Shown one piece after another: positions 24,079 through 34,960 of a DNA stretch of 64,000 bases. This stretch comes from Hevea brasiliensis (taxonomy: Eukaryota; Streptophyta; Magnoliopsida; Malpighiales; Euphorbiaceae). The notes beneath the pieces were generated by a model. That model did no database searches, was not told the DNA's origin, and saw nothing but the letters and a program-made list of their open reading frames with translations. The stretch is taken from positions 76,308,992 to 76,372,991 of the forward strand of contig NC_079498.1 of NCBI RefSeq assembly GCF_030052815.1, written 5' to 3'. Positions within the stretch are counted from its first letter, which is position 1. Every line of letters starts with the position of its first letter. A program made the translations under genes and the position numbers.

Positions 24079-25110
24079 TCAAGAAATATGGCATCCCTGC
24101 TTACCATAACCTTTTGCGATGTAGGCAAATAAAAATAATATCCAAAACTTTCTTTTGGATATCCAACAAATCGATATTTTTTCTGATCTGGTTTCCAATT
24201 TATCAGTGTTTAGCTTTTTAATATAAGCTGGACAACCCCAAATCTTAACATGCTTAAGACTTGGTTTTCTTCCATGCCATATCTCATAAGGTGTGGAAGA
24301 AACTGATTTTGATGGAATCCTATTCAGAATATGCAAAGCTGATTCTAATGCAAATCCCTAAAAGGAGATTGGCATATCAGTATAGCTTATCATACTGCGT
24401 ACCATATCTAACAGGGTACAATTTCTCCTTTCAGATACACCATTCAGTTGTGGCATTCCTAGAAGAGTCATTTGGGAGACAATGCCATGCTCTTCCAAGT
24501 ATTCATCAAATTCAGTACTTAAGTATTCACTTCCATGATCTGATCGAAGAGTTTTAATACTTTTTCCTGTTTGATTTTCTACTTCACATTTATATTCTTT
24601 AAACTTTTCAAAGGATTCATGTTTGTATTTCATCAAATACAAATACCCAAACCTTGATTTATCATCAGTAAAGGTAATAAAGTAATAAAAATCACCTCTA
24701 GCCATTTCCTTAAATGGACCACATACATCACTATGCATCAATTCTAAAATATTTTTAGCTTTTAGCCCTTGTCCAACAAAAGGTGATCTAGTCATTTTGC
24801 CTTGAAGGCATGATTCACAAGTTGGAGTAGGTTTAGAACCCAATGAGAATAAAATCCCCATTTTCTCCAGCTTTGCAATCCTATCTTCTGCAACATGACC
24901 TAATCTTAAGTGCCGAATATATTTTAAACTTGAGTTGATTTTCATCATGGAATTACATTCATTTAGATTGATTGTATTAGATTTGTATTTAACATTATTA
25001 TCTAAATAATAAATTCCATCATGCATATAGCCCAAGCCAACATATTTATTTTCAAAATAAATATTGCAAACATCATTTGTGAACTGAAATCCATAACTAT
25101 TTCTAGTCAA
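24079..25110 (-). pseudogene. Cop2 integrase
   Basis: From 25110: the zinc-binding region HLRLGHVAEDR ... CESCLQGK, then the catalytic core HSDVCGP (Asp), TLRSDHGSEY (Asp) and GVSERRN (Glu), then LNRIPSKSV and HGRKPSLKHVKIWGC of the C-terminal part. A stop near 24358 splits the frame (24358-25110 and 24079-24336). The three catalytic acidic residues remain. Downstream toward RT the linker (23877-24128) is rich in D, E and S, as usual for copia. Confidence 0.87.
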
Positions 25111-25400
25111 ACTAGATATAGAAATGATGTTCTTGAAAGCATCAGGTACATGTAAAACATTATTTAAATAAAAAACATGTCAATAGTTGAGCCATTGCCA
25201 ACCAGGAGTCTAATATCTCATGACTGCAAGCTGCTACTATTTGCTAGTTCCTGCATATCATAAGTAATGTGAGAACTAGCGCTAATATCTAAAACCAAGC
25301 TGTAGATAAACTATGAGTATCATCAGAATCTAAATAACAAGACACAGATATACGTTCTGAAGGTCTATCCTTCTTGTCCTTCAGAAAAGCAAGATACTCT
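25111..25400 (-). pseudogene. Cop2 protease remnant
   Basis: Between the gag knuckle and integrase the minus strand reads VLDISASSHITYDM, which lines up with the copia protease active site DTGASSHI with T-to-I and G-to-S changes. Several stops follow. The loss of the glycine predicts an inactive protease. Confidence 0.65.
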
Positions 25401-25402
25401 GG

Positions 25403-26218
25403 GCAGTTCCTTTTCCAGTGCCCATCCTTTTGGCAGTGGAAACACTTTTCCTTGCCTTTGTCAACTTCAGTCTTGCCCTTCTATTTGGCTATCTTCTTGG
25501 AAGGTCCAAAAATTTGAGGTTTCTTATTCTTATTGTCCTTCTTCATTTTGGACTTTCCAGCAGAAGAAGAAGATACAATCAAAGCCACCTCTTTTCCTTT
25601 ATTGCCTGGCATATTCTTTTGGGCAATAACCAATATGTTAAGCAACCTAGCCAAAGTATACTCTTGCTTTGTCATATGAAAATTTGTCACAAAATTCCCA
25701 AATGACTCAGGTAGGGACTGAAGGATTAAATCCGTCTGCAGTTGGAAATCCATGTGAAAGTCAAGATGTTCCAACTACTCAATAAAACGAATCATCTTGT
25801 GGACATGATCTCCTACATTCTATCCCTCAGACATCCTCATGCGGAATAGCTCTCTAGATATCTCATACCTAGCATTCCTGCTGTGCTCACCATACAACTC
25901 TTGCAGGTGAAGGAGGATCTCACTTGCATTTTGCATATTTTCATGCTGCTTCTGTAACTCATTACTCATAGAAGAAAGCATGTAACATTTAGCTCTCATA
26001 TCATGCTCCTTCCACTTATCCAAAGTATCTAGTTCCTCTTGAGTGGCCTCTGGAGGTAAGGGACCAGAAACCTTTGAGTCTAAAACATATCCAATACGTT
26101 CTAGGTTTAGGACAAGTTTTAAATTTCTTAGCCAATCAGAAAGATTAGGTCCCGTCAATCTATTGTGATCAAGTATGCTCGCAAGGATATTGGATGATGG
26201 TGGTTGTTATGTGCTCAT
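25403..26218 (-). pseudogene. gag: Cop2 gag, broken
   Basis: The start ATG is at 26218, but codon 4 is a stop (MST then TAA), followed by the expected SSNILASILDHNRLTG. The gag body is open from 26158 (LSDWLRNLKLVLNLERIGYVLD) to 25820, and after short breaks from 25774 (YTLARLLNILVIAQKN). The zinc knuckle CFHCQKDGHWKRNC is at 25403-25444. The product would form the particle and bind RNA if intact. Confidence 0.85.
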
Positions 26219-27650
26219 TATTATCAGAAAATTAACTGCAGAAAATAACTAGATTAATTAGTAAATGTATCAAGTAATTAATCAAAATGATTATGGTCTT
26301 TTAATCAAATTGGTCCTCCCACTAACTTGGCGAATCCTACACTTCCAAAGTAGGAAACAGAAATCCTAGTTGGATGGATTTCTAGTGGGTGATTGAATTC
26401 TTATAGTCTTATTGATCATCCTCAGGCACATCTATTATTGGAATTACAATAAACTATAAGTGAGCAACTCCTTGCCCATCACATCTCATGTGAGGTTCAA
26501 TCATTTACTTAGCCCCTAATGCTCAAAATCTTAGGCACATCCATTATTGATTTATCTTGCATTAGTTAAGTTGATTCCATTGAGCCAGTAAACATGCAAA
26601 TAATTTTAATATCCTCAGGCACATCCATTATTGGCCACCAACTATTTACATATTTACAACATCTCATGCTTAATAATTATTCTTAAGAAAATCTCTTAAA
26701 TTAAATGCATCACATGCAAGTATTTAAAATTTCTTAAAATAATTGCCTTAAAGGAGGCCCATGATATAATTACTTTAATTATACTATTTTCAACTTAATC
26801 ATTTGTTTGGAAGATTTAGTAGTCGGCTTAATTACTATTATGGTCCCACTTTGCACATTATCCAATTGGCATGCATATATCATATACTTGCATACATTCC
26901 CATACATCTCATGCATACATGGATAAACAAATAATATGGTATGATCATAGACTTTCTAAGGAATTCAATTCTGAGCCACCAAGAATTGAATCAAGGCATT
27001 CCTAGGTGTATTTTATTCATTCATTTTATAAGAGTTGCTGAAGGAGTACATAATCAACACTTGATCTTGATTTCCTTCCACTGGTCCCACCAATGCTCTT
27101 TTTCTCCTTGATCTTCTTGCAATCCAATTACATTGTAATCCTTGGCATACCAAGGCGAATTTACAAGAATATGGACTTTAAAGTCCTCAAATAAATGAAA
27201 TTACAACCCAAATTATTACAACATTTATAATATATGCCACTAAAATAAAATTAATTATTTTACAACCTAAAGAAAAATAAAAGAAATAAATCCAATCACA
27301 TTGGTCTTTTATTGTCTATGATCATCCATCATGCATATTAAAATTTAACAATTAAATAAAATAAACATATTAAAAAATTAAATTGAATATCACATATTCA
27401 ACCAAAAAATTTAGATATGAATCTTATTCAAATGATTTAAATTTAGAAACCCTTTTCCAAATTTAATTCTATGAAAATAATTTTCATAAATTAATTGTGT
27501 GATTAAAATTCCTAATTAAACAATTTAATTAGGTATGGGCTTAATCATGGGCCTAAAACCCAACCCCATACTCCAAACACACCCTTGGGGTGTGTTGCAC
27601 ATTCAAGTTGCCACACATGAGCACTATCACATTCATGCCGCCACATATGA
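26219..27650 (-). other. Cop2 untranslated leader, no gene seen
   Basis: This is about 1.4 kb upstream of Cop2 gag. No coding frame is supported. It contains three spaced copies of a 20-base motif like TCAGGCACATCCATTATTGG (26422-26441, about 26532-26550, and 26614-26633). No match to the 2,080-bp LTR or to a tRNA-Met primer site was found, so the 5' LTR must lie further right, past the nested block. It is cut by Gyp-F at 27651. Confidence 0.6.
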
Positions 27651-28265
27651 TGTAACACCCCTTACCCGTCTACAGTATAGCCGAGCAAGGTGTGCTACAT
27701 TCGGTACCGGAGCACCATAACTTATCTTACTTTATTTCTTTAAAAATTTTATTCTCATTATTTTTTAATATCAATTATTTTTCGACGGAGAAAGTAATGG
27801 AGTTTTCCTTATTTTATTATTGTTTGTTGTGTTTTACTATTCATCTGTTTGAAATTTTCAATAATATTTTAAAATAAAAAATCTCATCATTTCATGCATC
27901 ATCTATATATTTCAATTCCATATTCAAATCCATACAATTTCATTCATATCCATTTCCATACATTCCCATTCATGCTTAACTCATATATGAAAATTTTCAA
28001 TCTTCATTAATTTACATGATATACAATTTAATCACATATGAACTAACCGATTTATTAATTTACATCACATACCTATTAATTACATTTTCATAATCCACAT
28101 TACAATACTATAACTAAGCATTTTATACAACATACAAATTATGACCTACATGGGCCCTATCTCCATGCATTGCTGAGGAGGTGACAACCTTGAATACTTT
28201 AGACACTTCTGCAGATCAGAACTCCAAAATCTCTATTTAATATTCGTTGGGCTTTACCTTCAGTA

Positions 28266-28316
28266 CCTGCGCAAGGAAACAAATCCATCGCGCTAAGCAT
28301 TGCTGCTTAGTGGTGC
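28266..28316 (-). other. Double-hairpin module, LTR F copy 1
   Basis: Sense strand: GCACCA, stem CTAAGCA-GCAA-TGCTTAG, then stem GCGCGA...TTGCGC (one G-T pair), then AGG. The stem sequences differ from LTR A and D, but pairing is kept. Confidence 0.72.
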
Positions 28317-28737
28317 AATAATATAACAAGAAAATAATATATAATAAAAAAAAAAGAAATGGATCAAAATTTAGATACTCTAGAAATTAATCTAATTTCA
28401 TATAATACTTCTAGTATTAACTATCATTTGTTCTAATTTATTCCTCTTCAGAAGCGTTCAATTCTTTCATAATAATTAAATTTAAATATCGATCCAATTC
28501 ATTTCAATTCTTTCTGCTAAATAACTAATCTAATTTATATTAAATATTCTTACTCATTTATTTAATTGTTAATATTTTCAGTTGCTAATATTCTTAACTT
28601 ATTTCAATAAATTTCACTGCCCAAGTAACCTATGACGGGCTGACTAAACTGGATAACTTGTCGTTGGCACTGGACACCGCAGTGTCTCGGGCTGTCATAC
28701 CATGGGACGTGGAACATCAACCACGTATGCAGTCAGT

Positions 28738-28910
28738 ATGGCTAAAAAGCCATGATAACATATCAATATGGCTAAAAGCCATGATAACATATAATTGGGC
28801 ATAAAAGCCATTAGTGCGGGCATAAAGCCATGAATACGGGCATAAAGCCATGAATACAAGCATAAAGCCTTGCGTAGTACTGCTAAATAATACTCTATTG
28901 GCATGCCAAT
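28738..28910 (-). repeat. Cluster of short palindromes in LTR F
   Basis: Consecutive small inverted repeats occur: ATGGCTAAAAAGCCAT, ATGGCTAAAAGCCAT, three GGGCATAAAGCC-type units, and TTGGCATGCCAA at 28899-28910. The matching cluster in the other F LTR is near 32850-33025. Confidence 0.75.
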
Positions 28911-31553
28911 CTATCCAATCTGACACACGTGTCTAGGCAATACATGGGTACATAGTACCATTAAGTGTTCATAAATCTCATTATTTCATTATAGGTTCTA
29001 ATTATAATTTCTAGCATTTTAATATTTTTCATAATAGAAACATAAATCTCTAAGTTTAATATTTACATAATTTATGCATTCATCGTAATTTATATATTCA
29101 TTATGTTTCCATAATGATCACAATTCAAAACAATGGTTCTCATGCACCATTGTACTCAAAATACTTTTTATTGTCCTTTCTCCAACAATGGGAACTAAAA
29201 TCTTATTTATACATTCATTTATTTATTGCCCTATTTATATAAATTATTATTCATATTTAAAATAGTCCATGAATATTTCATGGATTTCAAATTTAGCTAA
29301 ATTTTTCTTAAATCCTAGTGTCACTCAAATTCAAAAATTTAAATCAACTATTTACATTATCTATATCATAACAATTACAATAGCTTTCTAATTTATTATA
29401 CCCTTTCCTATATCATTGGGGTCACTCAACTTCACCATTCACAATTTACCTACCACATCCTATATTAACAACTACAATGGTTATTATATTTTATTTTTCG
29501 ACTTCACATAATTTAGTGGTTACTATTTATTTGACCATTTCCATTCAAAGGTTGACTTTTTTATTCATAATAGATTTTTTAAGCCTAAGTTCTCCAATAT
29601 ACTGCATTTTACATTTTATTTTTGTTGGCATTGATTTCCAATACCATTTCAAAGCTTATTTTATGTTATTCAAAATTTTCAGATTTCATACCTTAAGTTT
29701 ACTGTTCCATTAGTCTAAGCTACAATGAGAATTTGGCAAACTTTTCTTCATCAAAGTTGTTTCTTTATGTGTCTTATTTAATTTCCTTTTTGAATCACTC
29801 TATTTGGAGTTTTCTAGCTTAAGTTATGGCTATTTTACCATAATTGGCCGGATTGAGTTGTACCCAGAATTTCTGGGCAATCCTAGTTCTGTCAAATTTG
29901 GTATCTTGACTTTGGTGGATAATTCCATTAGGTTCTGGTCAAAATTTGGAATTATGTTCTTCATGTAAGTTGTTCTGAATTGTCTAATCTTTCCATTGAT
30001 ATGAAATTTAGGTCATTTGGACATTTCTACACTGAGTTATGACCATTTGAACAAATACTGTTTATTTGGTCAATTTCCAGGACCAACAGGTTAGTTACTT
30101 GGATTTGGTCAATTTTTAGGGTATCCTAAGTTTGTTTTCTGGGCAAGGTTTCTTCATCAAAGTTGTGTCATTATGTGTCTAATTTCATCTTCAATTGGCC
30201 TTGCACCAATTGGAGTTACACAAATCAAATTAGGATTGCCCAAACACACTGAACTCAAGGTCCAGAAATTCTATCATTATTGGGCAGCATACCATTTCAA
30301 TTCCAATGCCAGAATGGTCTCCAATTTAAAGTCAAAATTCATCAAATGGTCACTAATTGACCACTAAAACTTAAATTAAACATCTAAGCATTAAATCCTC
30401 AATTAAATCTCAAAACCCTAACCCTAACAATCCATCACTTCATCTAATAGACACAAATCAACATCTAACTCTAACACAATTATCAAACATCATTCCTAAG
30501 CAGTTTAATTCAATCAAATCAACAATTCTCAACCTTCCCCCATGGCTGCTGAAAATTAGAATGTTCCTAACATGCATATTTTCTTCAAATTTTCTCTGTT
30601 TTCTAACTTAACTCAAAGTTCAAATAAAAAATATAAAGAGAGAAATAAGAGATCTAGCACTAACCTTTGTTGGAGAGTTTCTCACGCTTACAAAACCCTC
30701 CTTTTTTCCTTTCCTTATTGTTGCCTCAAGTCACTCAAGGTATAAGAATCAAGTTTAGTAAAGAAAGTAGGTGGTTTTATAGTGTAAAATCAAGGTTTAG
30801 TAAGCTTTGGGGGAGGAGCATCAATGGAGAATTCTCTCTCTCTCTCTCTCCCTTTAGTTCGGCCAAGATGATGAATGGATGGCTGATGGCTTTTGTTTTT
30901 TTATTTTTTTATCACATTTTAAGTTTATTTTTATCCCTTTTTATTAGTTTGTTAAATGGTGATTGGGTGGAAACTTTTTATTACATTGTTTGTGCATCAT
31001 GCATATGTCATAATTCCATTAAATTTCTATTTCTTTTCTTCCTTCTTTCATTCATTTTTAATTAAATTTTTAGCAATATTTATTCATATTTTATGTCATA
31101 TAAATTATTTACTTAATCGGACAAGTTGGCCAAAAATCATCTCTGAAGACGAAATGATCAAAATGCCTTTCGTTTGGCTTAAGAAGCCAAAACTATCTGT
31201 ATCGATTGATAAAATTCTACAAGCATTTTCTTGGCATTCTAATACCATAAAAACCTCAATGACTCTTATCTGGAGTCCTAAAAATTATTTCATAAATTTT
31301 CTCCTGGGTTTAGGACTCCTAACTGTGAAGACCGCAACTTCCCACTAGGTTACCCATCGCTAGGGCACCGGCTCATTTAACTTGATTGTATTTTATTTCT
31401 AAAATTTTTTCTAAATTTTTTTTCTTATTATTTGAGTTATTTATGACTCCTCACTCTAGTCTAAATATTTTTTCCAGACGTTCTAGCTATTCGGACTAAC
31501 ACCGATCACCGGAATAGTAGAATGTACGGAATTGCTACGGTGAGGGTGTTACA

Positions 31554-31766
31554 ATTCTTCCCCTCTAACAAAAATTTTGTCCTTGAAATTTACCCGGAGT
31601 AAATAGTCGAGGAGCTGCTACTTCCTTATTTCTTCACCTTACCAGAGAAAATGGATTAGCATTAGTGTCACCTCGACTCATATGAATGCAATGCATGTTA
31701 TGCACACAATCTTATTCTATCTATCGATGCCTAGGAACGCCTAAACCGTGCTTTGATACCAATAAA
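31554..31766 (-). other. Gyp-F interior: leader joined to pol end
   Basis: On the minus strand the interior opens with the primer binding site, runs through a short leader with an ATG (MSRGDTN-like start near 31680), and then passes straight into the last codons normally found after a gypsy chromodomain (a GKFQGQN-like tail) and the polypurine tract AGAGGGGAAGAAT (31554-31566). All of gag and pol between them is gone. Confidence 0.82.
31750..31761 (-). other. Gyp-F primer binding site
   Basis: The minus strand reads TGGTATCAAAGC, one base from the standard initiator tRNA-Met complement, five bases from the LTR edge at 31767. Confidence 0.88.
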
Positions 31767-34700
31767 TGTAACACCCCTTACCCATCTACAGTGTAGCCGA
31801 GCGAGGTGTGCTACATTCAGTGCCGGAGCACCCTAACTTATCTTACTTTATTTCTTTAAAAATTTTGTTCTCATTATTTTTTAATATCAATTATTTTTCG
31901 ACGGAGAAACTAATGGAGTTTCCCCTATTTTATTATCGTTTGACGTGTTTCACTATTCATCTGTTTGAAATTTTCAGTAATATTTTAACATAAAAATCTC
32001 ATCATTTAATGCATCATCTATATATTTCAATTCCGTATTCAAATCCATACAATTTCATTCATATCCATTTCCATACATTCCTATTCATGCTCAACTCATA
32101 TATGAAAATTTTCAATCTTCATTAATTTACATGATATACAATTTAATCACATATGAATTAACCGATTTATTAATTTACATCACATACCTATTAATTACAT
32201 TTTCATAATCTACATTACAATACTATAACTAAGTATTTTATACAACATACAAATTATGGCCTATATGGGCCCTATCTACATGCATTGCTGAGGAGGTGAC
32301 AACCTTGAATACTTTAGATACTTCTGCAGATCAAAACTTCAAAATCTCTGTTTAATATTCGCTGGGCTTTACCTACAGTACCTGCGCGAGGAAACAAATC
32401 CATCGCGCTAAGCATTGCTGCTTAGTGGTGCAATAATATAACAAGAAAATAATATACAATAAAAAAAAAGAAATGGATCAAAATTTGGATACTCTGGAAT
32501 TTAATCTAATTTCATATAATACTTCTAGTATTAAATATCATTTGTTCTAATTTATTCCTCTTCAAAAGCTCTCAATTCTTTCATAATAATTAAATTTTAA
32601 TATCGTTTCAATTCATTTCAATTCTTTCTGCTAAATAACTAATCTAATTTATTTTAAATATTCTTACTCATTTATTTAATTGTTAATATTTTCAGTTGCT
32701 AATATTCTTAACTTATTTCAATAAATTTCACTGTCCAAGTAACCTATGACAGGCTGACAAAACTGGATAATGAGTCGTTGGCACTAGACACCGCGGTGCC
32801 TTGGGCCGTCATACTGTGGGATGCAGAATGTCAACCACGTATGCAGTCAGTATGGCTAATAAGCCATAATAACATATCAATATGGCTAAAAGCCATGATA
32901 ACATATAATCGGGCATGAAAACCATGAGTGCGGGCATAAAGCTATGAATACGGGCATAAAGCCATGAATACAGGTATAAAGCCTTACGCAGTACTGCTAA
33001 ACAATACCCTATTGGCATGCCAATCTATCCAATCTGACACACGTGTCTAGGCAATACATGGGCACATAGTACCACTAAGTGTTCATAAATTTTATTATTT
33101 CATTATAGGTTTTAATTATAATTTCTAGCATTTTAATCTTTTTCATAATGGAAACATAAATCTCTAAGTCTAATATTTACATAATTTATGCATTCATCGT
33201 AATTTATATATTCATTATATTATCCATAATGATCACAATTCAAAACAATGGTTCTCATGCACCATTGTACTAAAAATACTTTTTCTTGTCCTTTCTCCAA
33301 CAATAGGAACTAAAGTCTTATTTATACATTCATTTATTCATTGCCCTATTTATATAAATTATTATTCATATTCCAAGTAGTCCACGAATATTTTATGGAT
33401 TTCAAATTTTGCTAAATTTTCCTAAAATCCTAGTGTCACTCAAATTCAAAACTTTAAATCAACTATTTACATTATCTATCTCTTAACCATTACAATAGCT
33501 TTCTAATTTATTAAACCCTTTCCTATATCATTGGGTTCACTCAACTTCGGTATTCACAATTTACCTACCACATCCTATATTAACAACTATAATGGTTATT
33601 ATAGTTTATTTTTCTACTTCACATAATTTAGTGGTTACTATTCATTTGACCATTTTCATTCAAAGGTTGACATTTTTTATTCATAATAGATTTGTTAAGC
33701 CTAAGTTCTCCAATATACCACATTTTACATTTTATTTTTGTTGGCATTGATTTCCAATACCATTTCAAAGCTTATTTTATGTTATTCAAAATTTTCAGAT
33801 TTTATATCTTAAGTTTACTGTTCCATTGGTCTAAGCTACAGTGAGAATTTGGCAAACTTTTCTTCATCAAAGTTGTTCCTTTATGTGTCTTCTTTAATTT
33901 CCTTTTTGAATCACTCCATTTTGAGTTTTCTAGCTCAAGTAATGGCTATTTTACCATAACTGGCCAGATTGACTTGTACCCTGAATTTCTGGGCAATCCT
34001 AGTTTTGCCAGATTTGGTATCTTGAATTTGGTAGATAATTCCATTAAGTTTTGGTCAAAATTTGGAATTATATTCTTCATGAAAGTTGTTCTAAATTGTC
34101 TAATCTTTCCATTGATATAAAATTTAGGTCATTTGGACATTTCTACACTGAGTTATGACTATTTGAACAAATACTGTTCATTTGGTTAATTTCCAAGACC
34201 AGCAGGTTGGTTACCCGGATTTGGTCAATTTTTAGGGTATCCTAAGTTTATTTTCTAGGAAAAGTTTCTTCATCAAATTTGTGTCATTATGTGTCTAGTT
34301 TCACCTCCAATTAGCTTTTCACCAATTGGAGTTACACATATCAAATTAGGACCGCCCAAACACACTGGACTCAAGATCCAAAAATTCTGTTACAATTGGG
34401 CAGCATACCATTTCAATTCCAATGCCACAATGGTCTCCAATTTAAGGTCAAAATTCATCAAATGGTCACTAATTGACCATTAGAACTTAAATTAAACATC
34501 TAAGCATGAAATCCTCAATTAAATCTCAAAACCCTAACCCTAACAATCCATCACTTCATCTAACATACACAAATCAACATCTAACTCTAATATAATGATC
34601 AAACATCATTCCCAAGCAATTTAATTCAATCAAATCAACAATGCTCAACCTTCCCCATGGCTTCCGAAAATTATAATGTTCCTAATATGCATATTTTATT

Positions 34701-34960
34701 TAAATTTTCTCTATTTTCTAACTTAACTCAAAGTTCAAATAAAAAATATAAAGAGAGAAATAAGAGATTTAGCACTAACCTTTGTTGGAGAGTTTCTCAC
34801 ACTTACAAAACCTTCTTGTTTCCTTTCCTTATTGCTGCCTCAAGTCACTCAAGGTATAAGAATCAAGTTTAGTGAAGAAAGTAGGTGGTTTTGTAGTGTA
34901 AAATCAAGGTTTAGTAAGCTTTGGGGGAGGAGCATCAATGGAGAATTCTCTCTCTCTCTC
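31767..34960 (-). repeat. Gyp-F 5' LTR, truncated by Gyp-E
   Basis: It is the direct repeat of 27651-30855 and starts TGTAACACCCCTTACCC. It ends in the CT-repeat at 34946-34960, where Gyp-E is inserted. The remaining 0.7 kb should lie to the right of Gyp-E, outside the window. Confidence 0.9.
32391..32430 (-). other. Double-hairpin module, LTR F copy 2
   Basis: The first stem CTAAGCA-GCAA-TGCTTAG is identical to the other copy. The second stem is GCGCGA...TCGCGC, a perfect six-base stem. Confidence 0.72.

Larger units (their letters stand above)
6961..27650 (-). mobile_element. Cop2: Ty1/copia retrotransposon, minus strand, interrupted
   Basis: Read on the minus strand: a leader (27650-26219), gag, protease, integrase, reverse transcriptase (to 22907), then RNase H (9694-9100), a polypurine tract and a 2,080-bp 3' LTR (9040-6961). 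RT and RNase H are separated by a solo LTR that carries Gyp-A. Removing that block rejoins the frame at MMC|TRPDI. The 5' LTR is not seen, because the leader is cut at 27651 by Gyp-F. The left target-site candidate is CTTAT (6956-6960). Every coding domain carries stops or frameshifts. The lineage within copia was not determined. Confidence 0.88.
27651..31553 (-). repeat. Gyp-F 3' LTR
   Basis: Plus-strand ends are TGTAACACCCCTTACC...GGTGTTACA. It is closely similar to 31767-34960. It contains a double-hairpin module (28266-28316), a cluster of short palindromes (28738-28910), degenerate units about 200 bp long (29746, 29959 and 30150 region), and a CT-repeat at 30835-30852. Open frames such as 30667-31065 show no domain and are not called. 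Confidence 0.92.
27651..34960 (-). mobile_element. Gyp-F: large-LTR gypsy derivative with a 213-bp interior
   Basis: A 3,903-bp LTR (27651-31553), a 213-bp interior (31554-31766) and a second LTR (from 31767) form a minus-strand element with correct primer site and polypurine tract but no genes. It resembles a LARD-like internal-deletion derivative. The left target-site candidate is TATGA (27646-27650). The right LTR is broken at 34960/34961 by Gyp-E. The missing end should match about 30856-31553. Confidence 0.9.

Noticed and set aside
27039..27060. TGAAGGAG at 27039 as the inner edge of a Cop2 5' LTR
   Set aside because: It matches the Cop2 LTR end for 8-10 bases only; the following 600 bp do not align, and no primer binding site lies beside it.
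28738..28910. Possible CRISPR-like array of short palindromic repeats
   Set aside because: Units are 12-20 bp, unequal and without spacers of constant length, in plant LTR DNA.
28695..28926. Minus-strand frames with repeated MPALMAFMP-like segments
   Set aside because: The repeats come from the palindrome cluster in the LTR, not from a protein repeat.
30667..31348. Two overlapping hydrophobic open frames that look like membrane proteins
   Set aside because: They lie in AT-rich U3 of LTR F. The matching second LTR does not keep them as a gene, and they run against the sense strand of the element.
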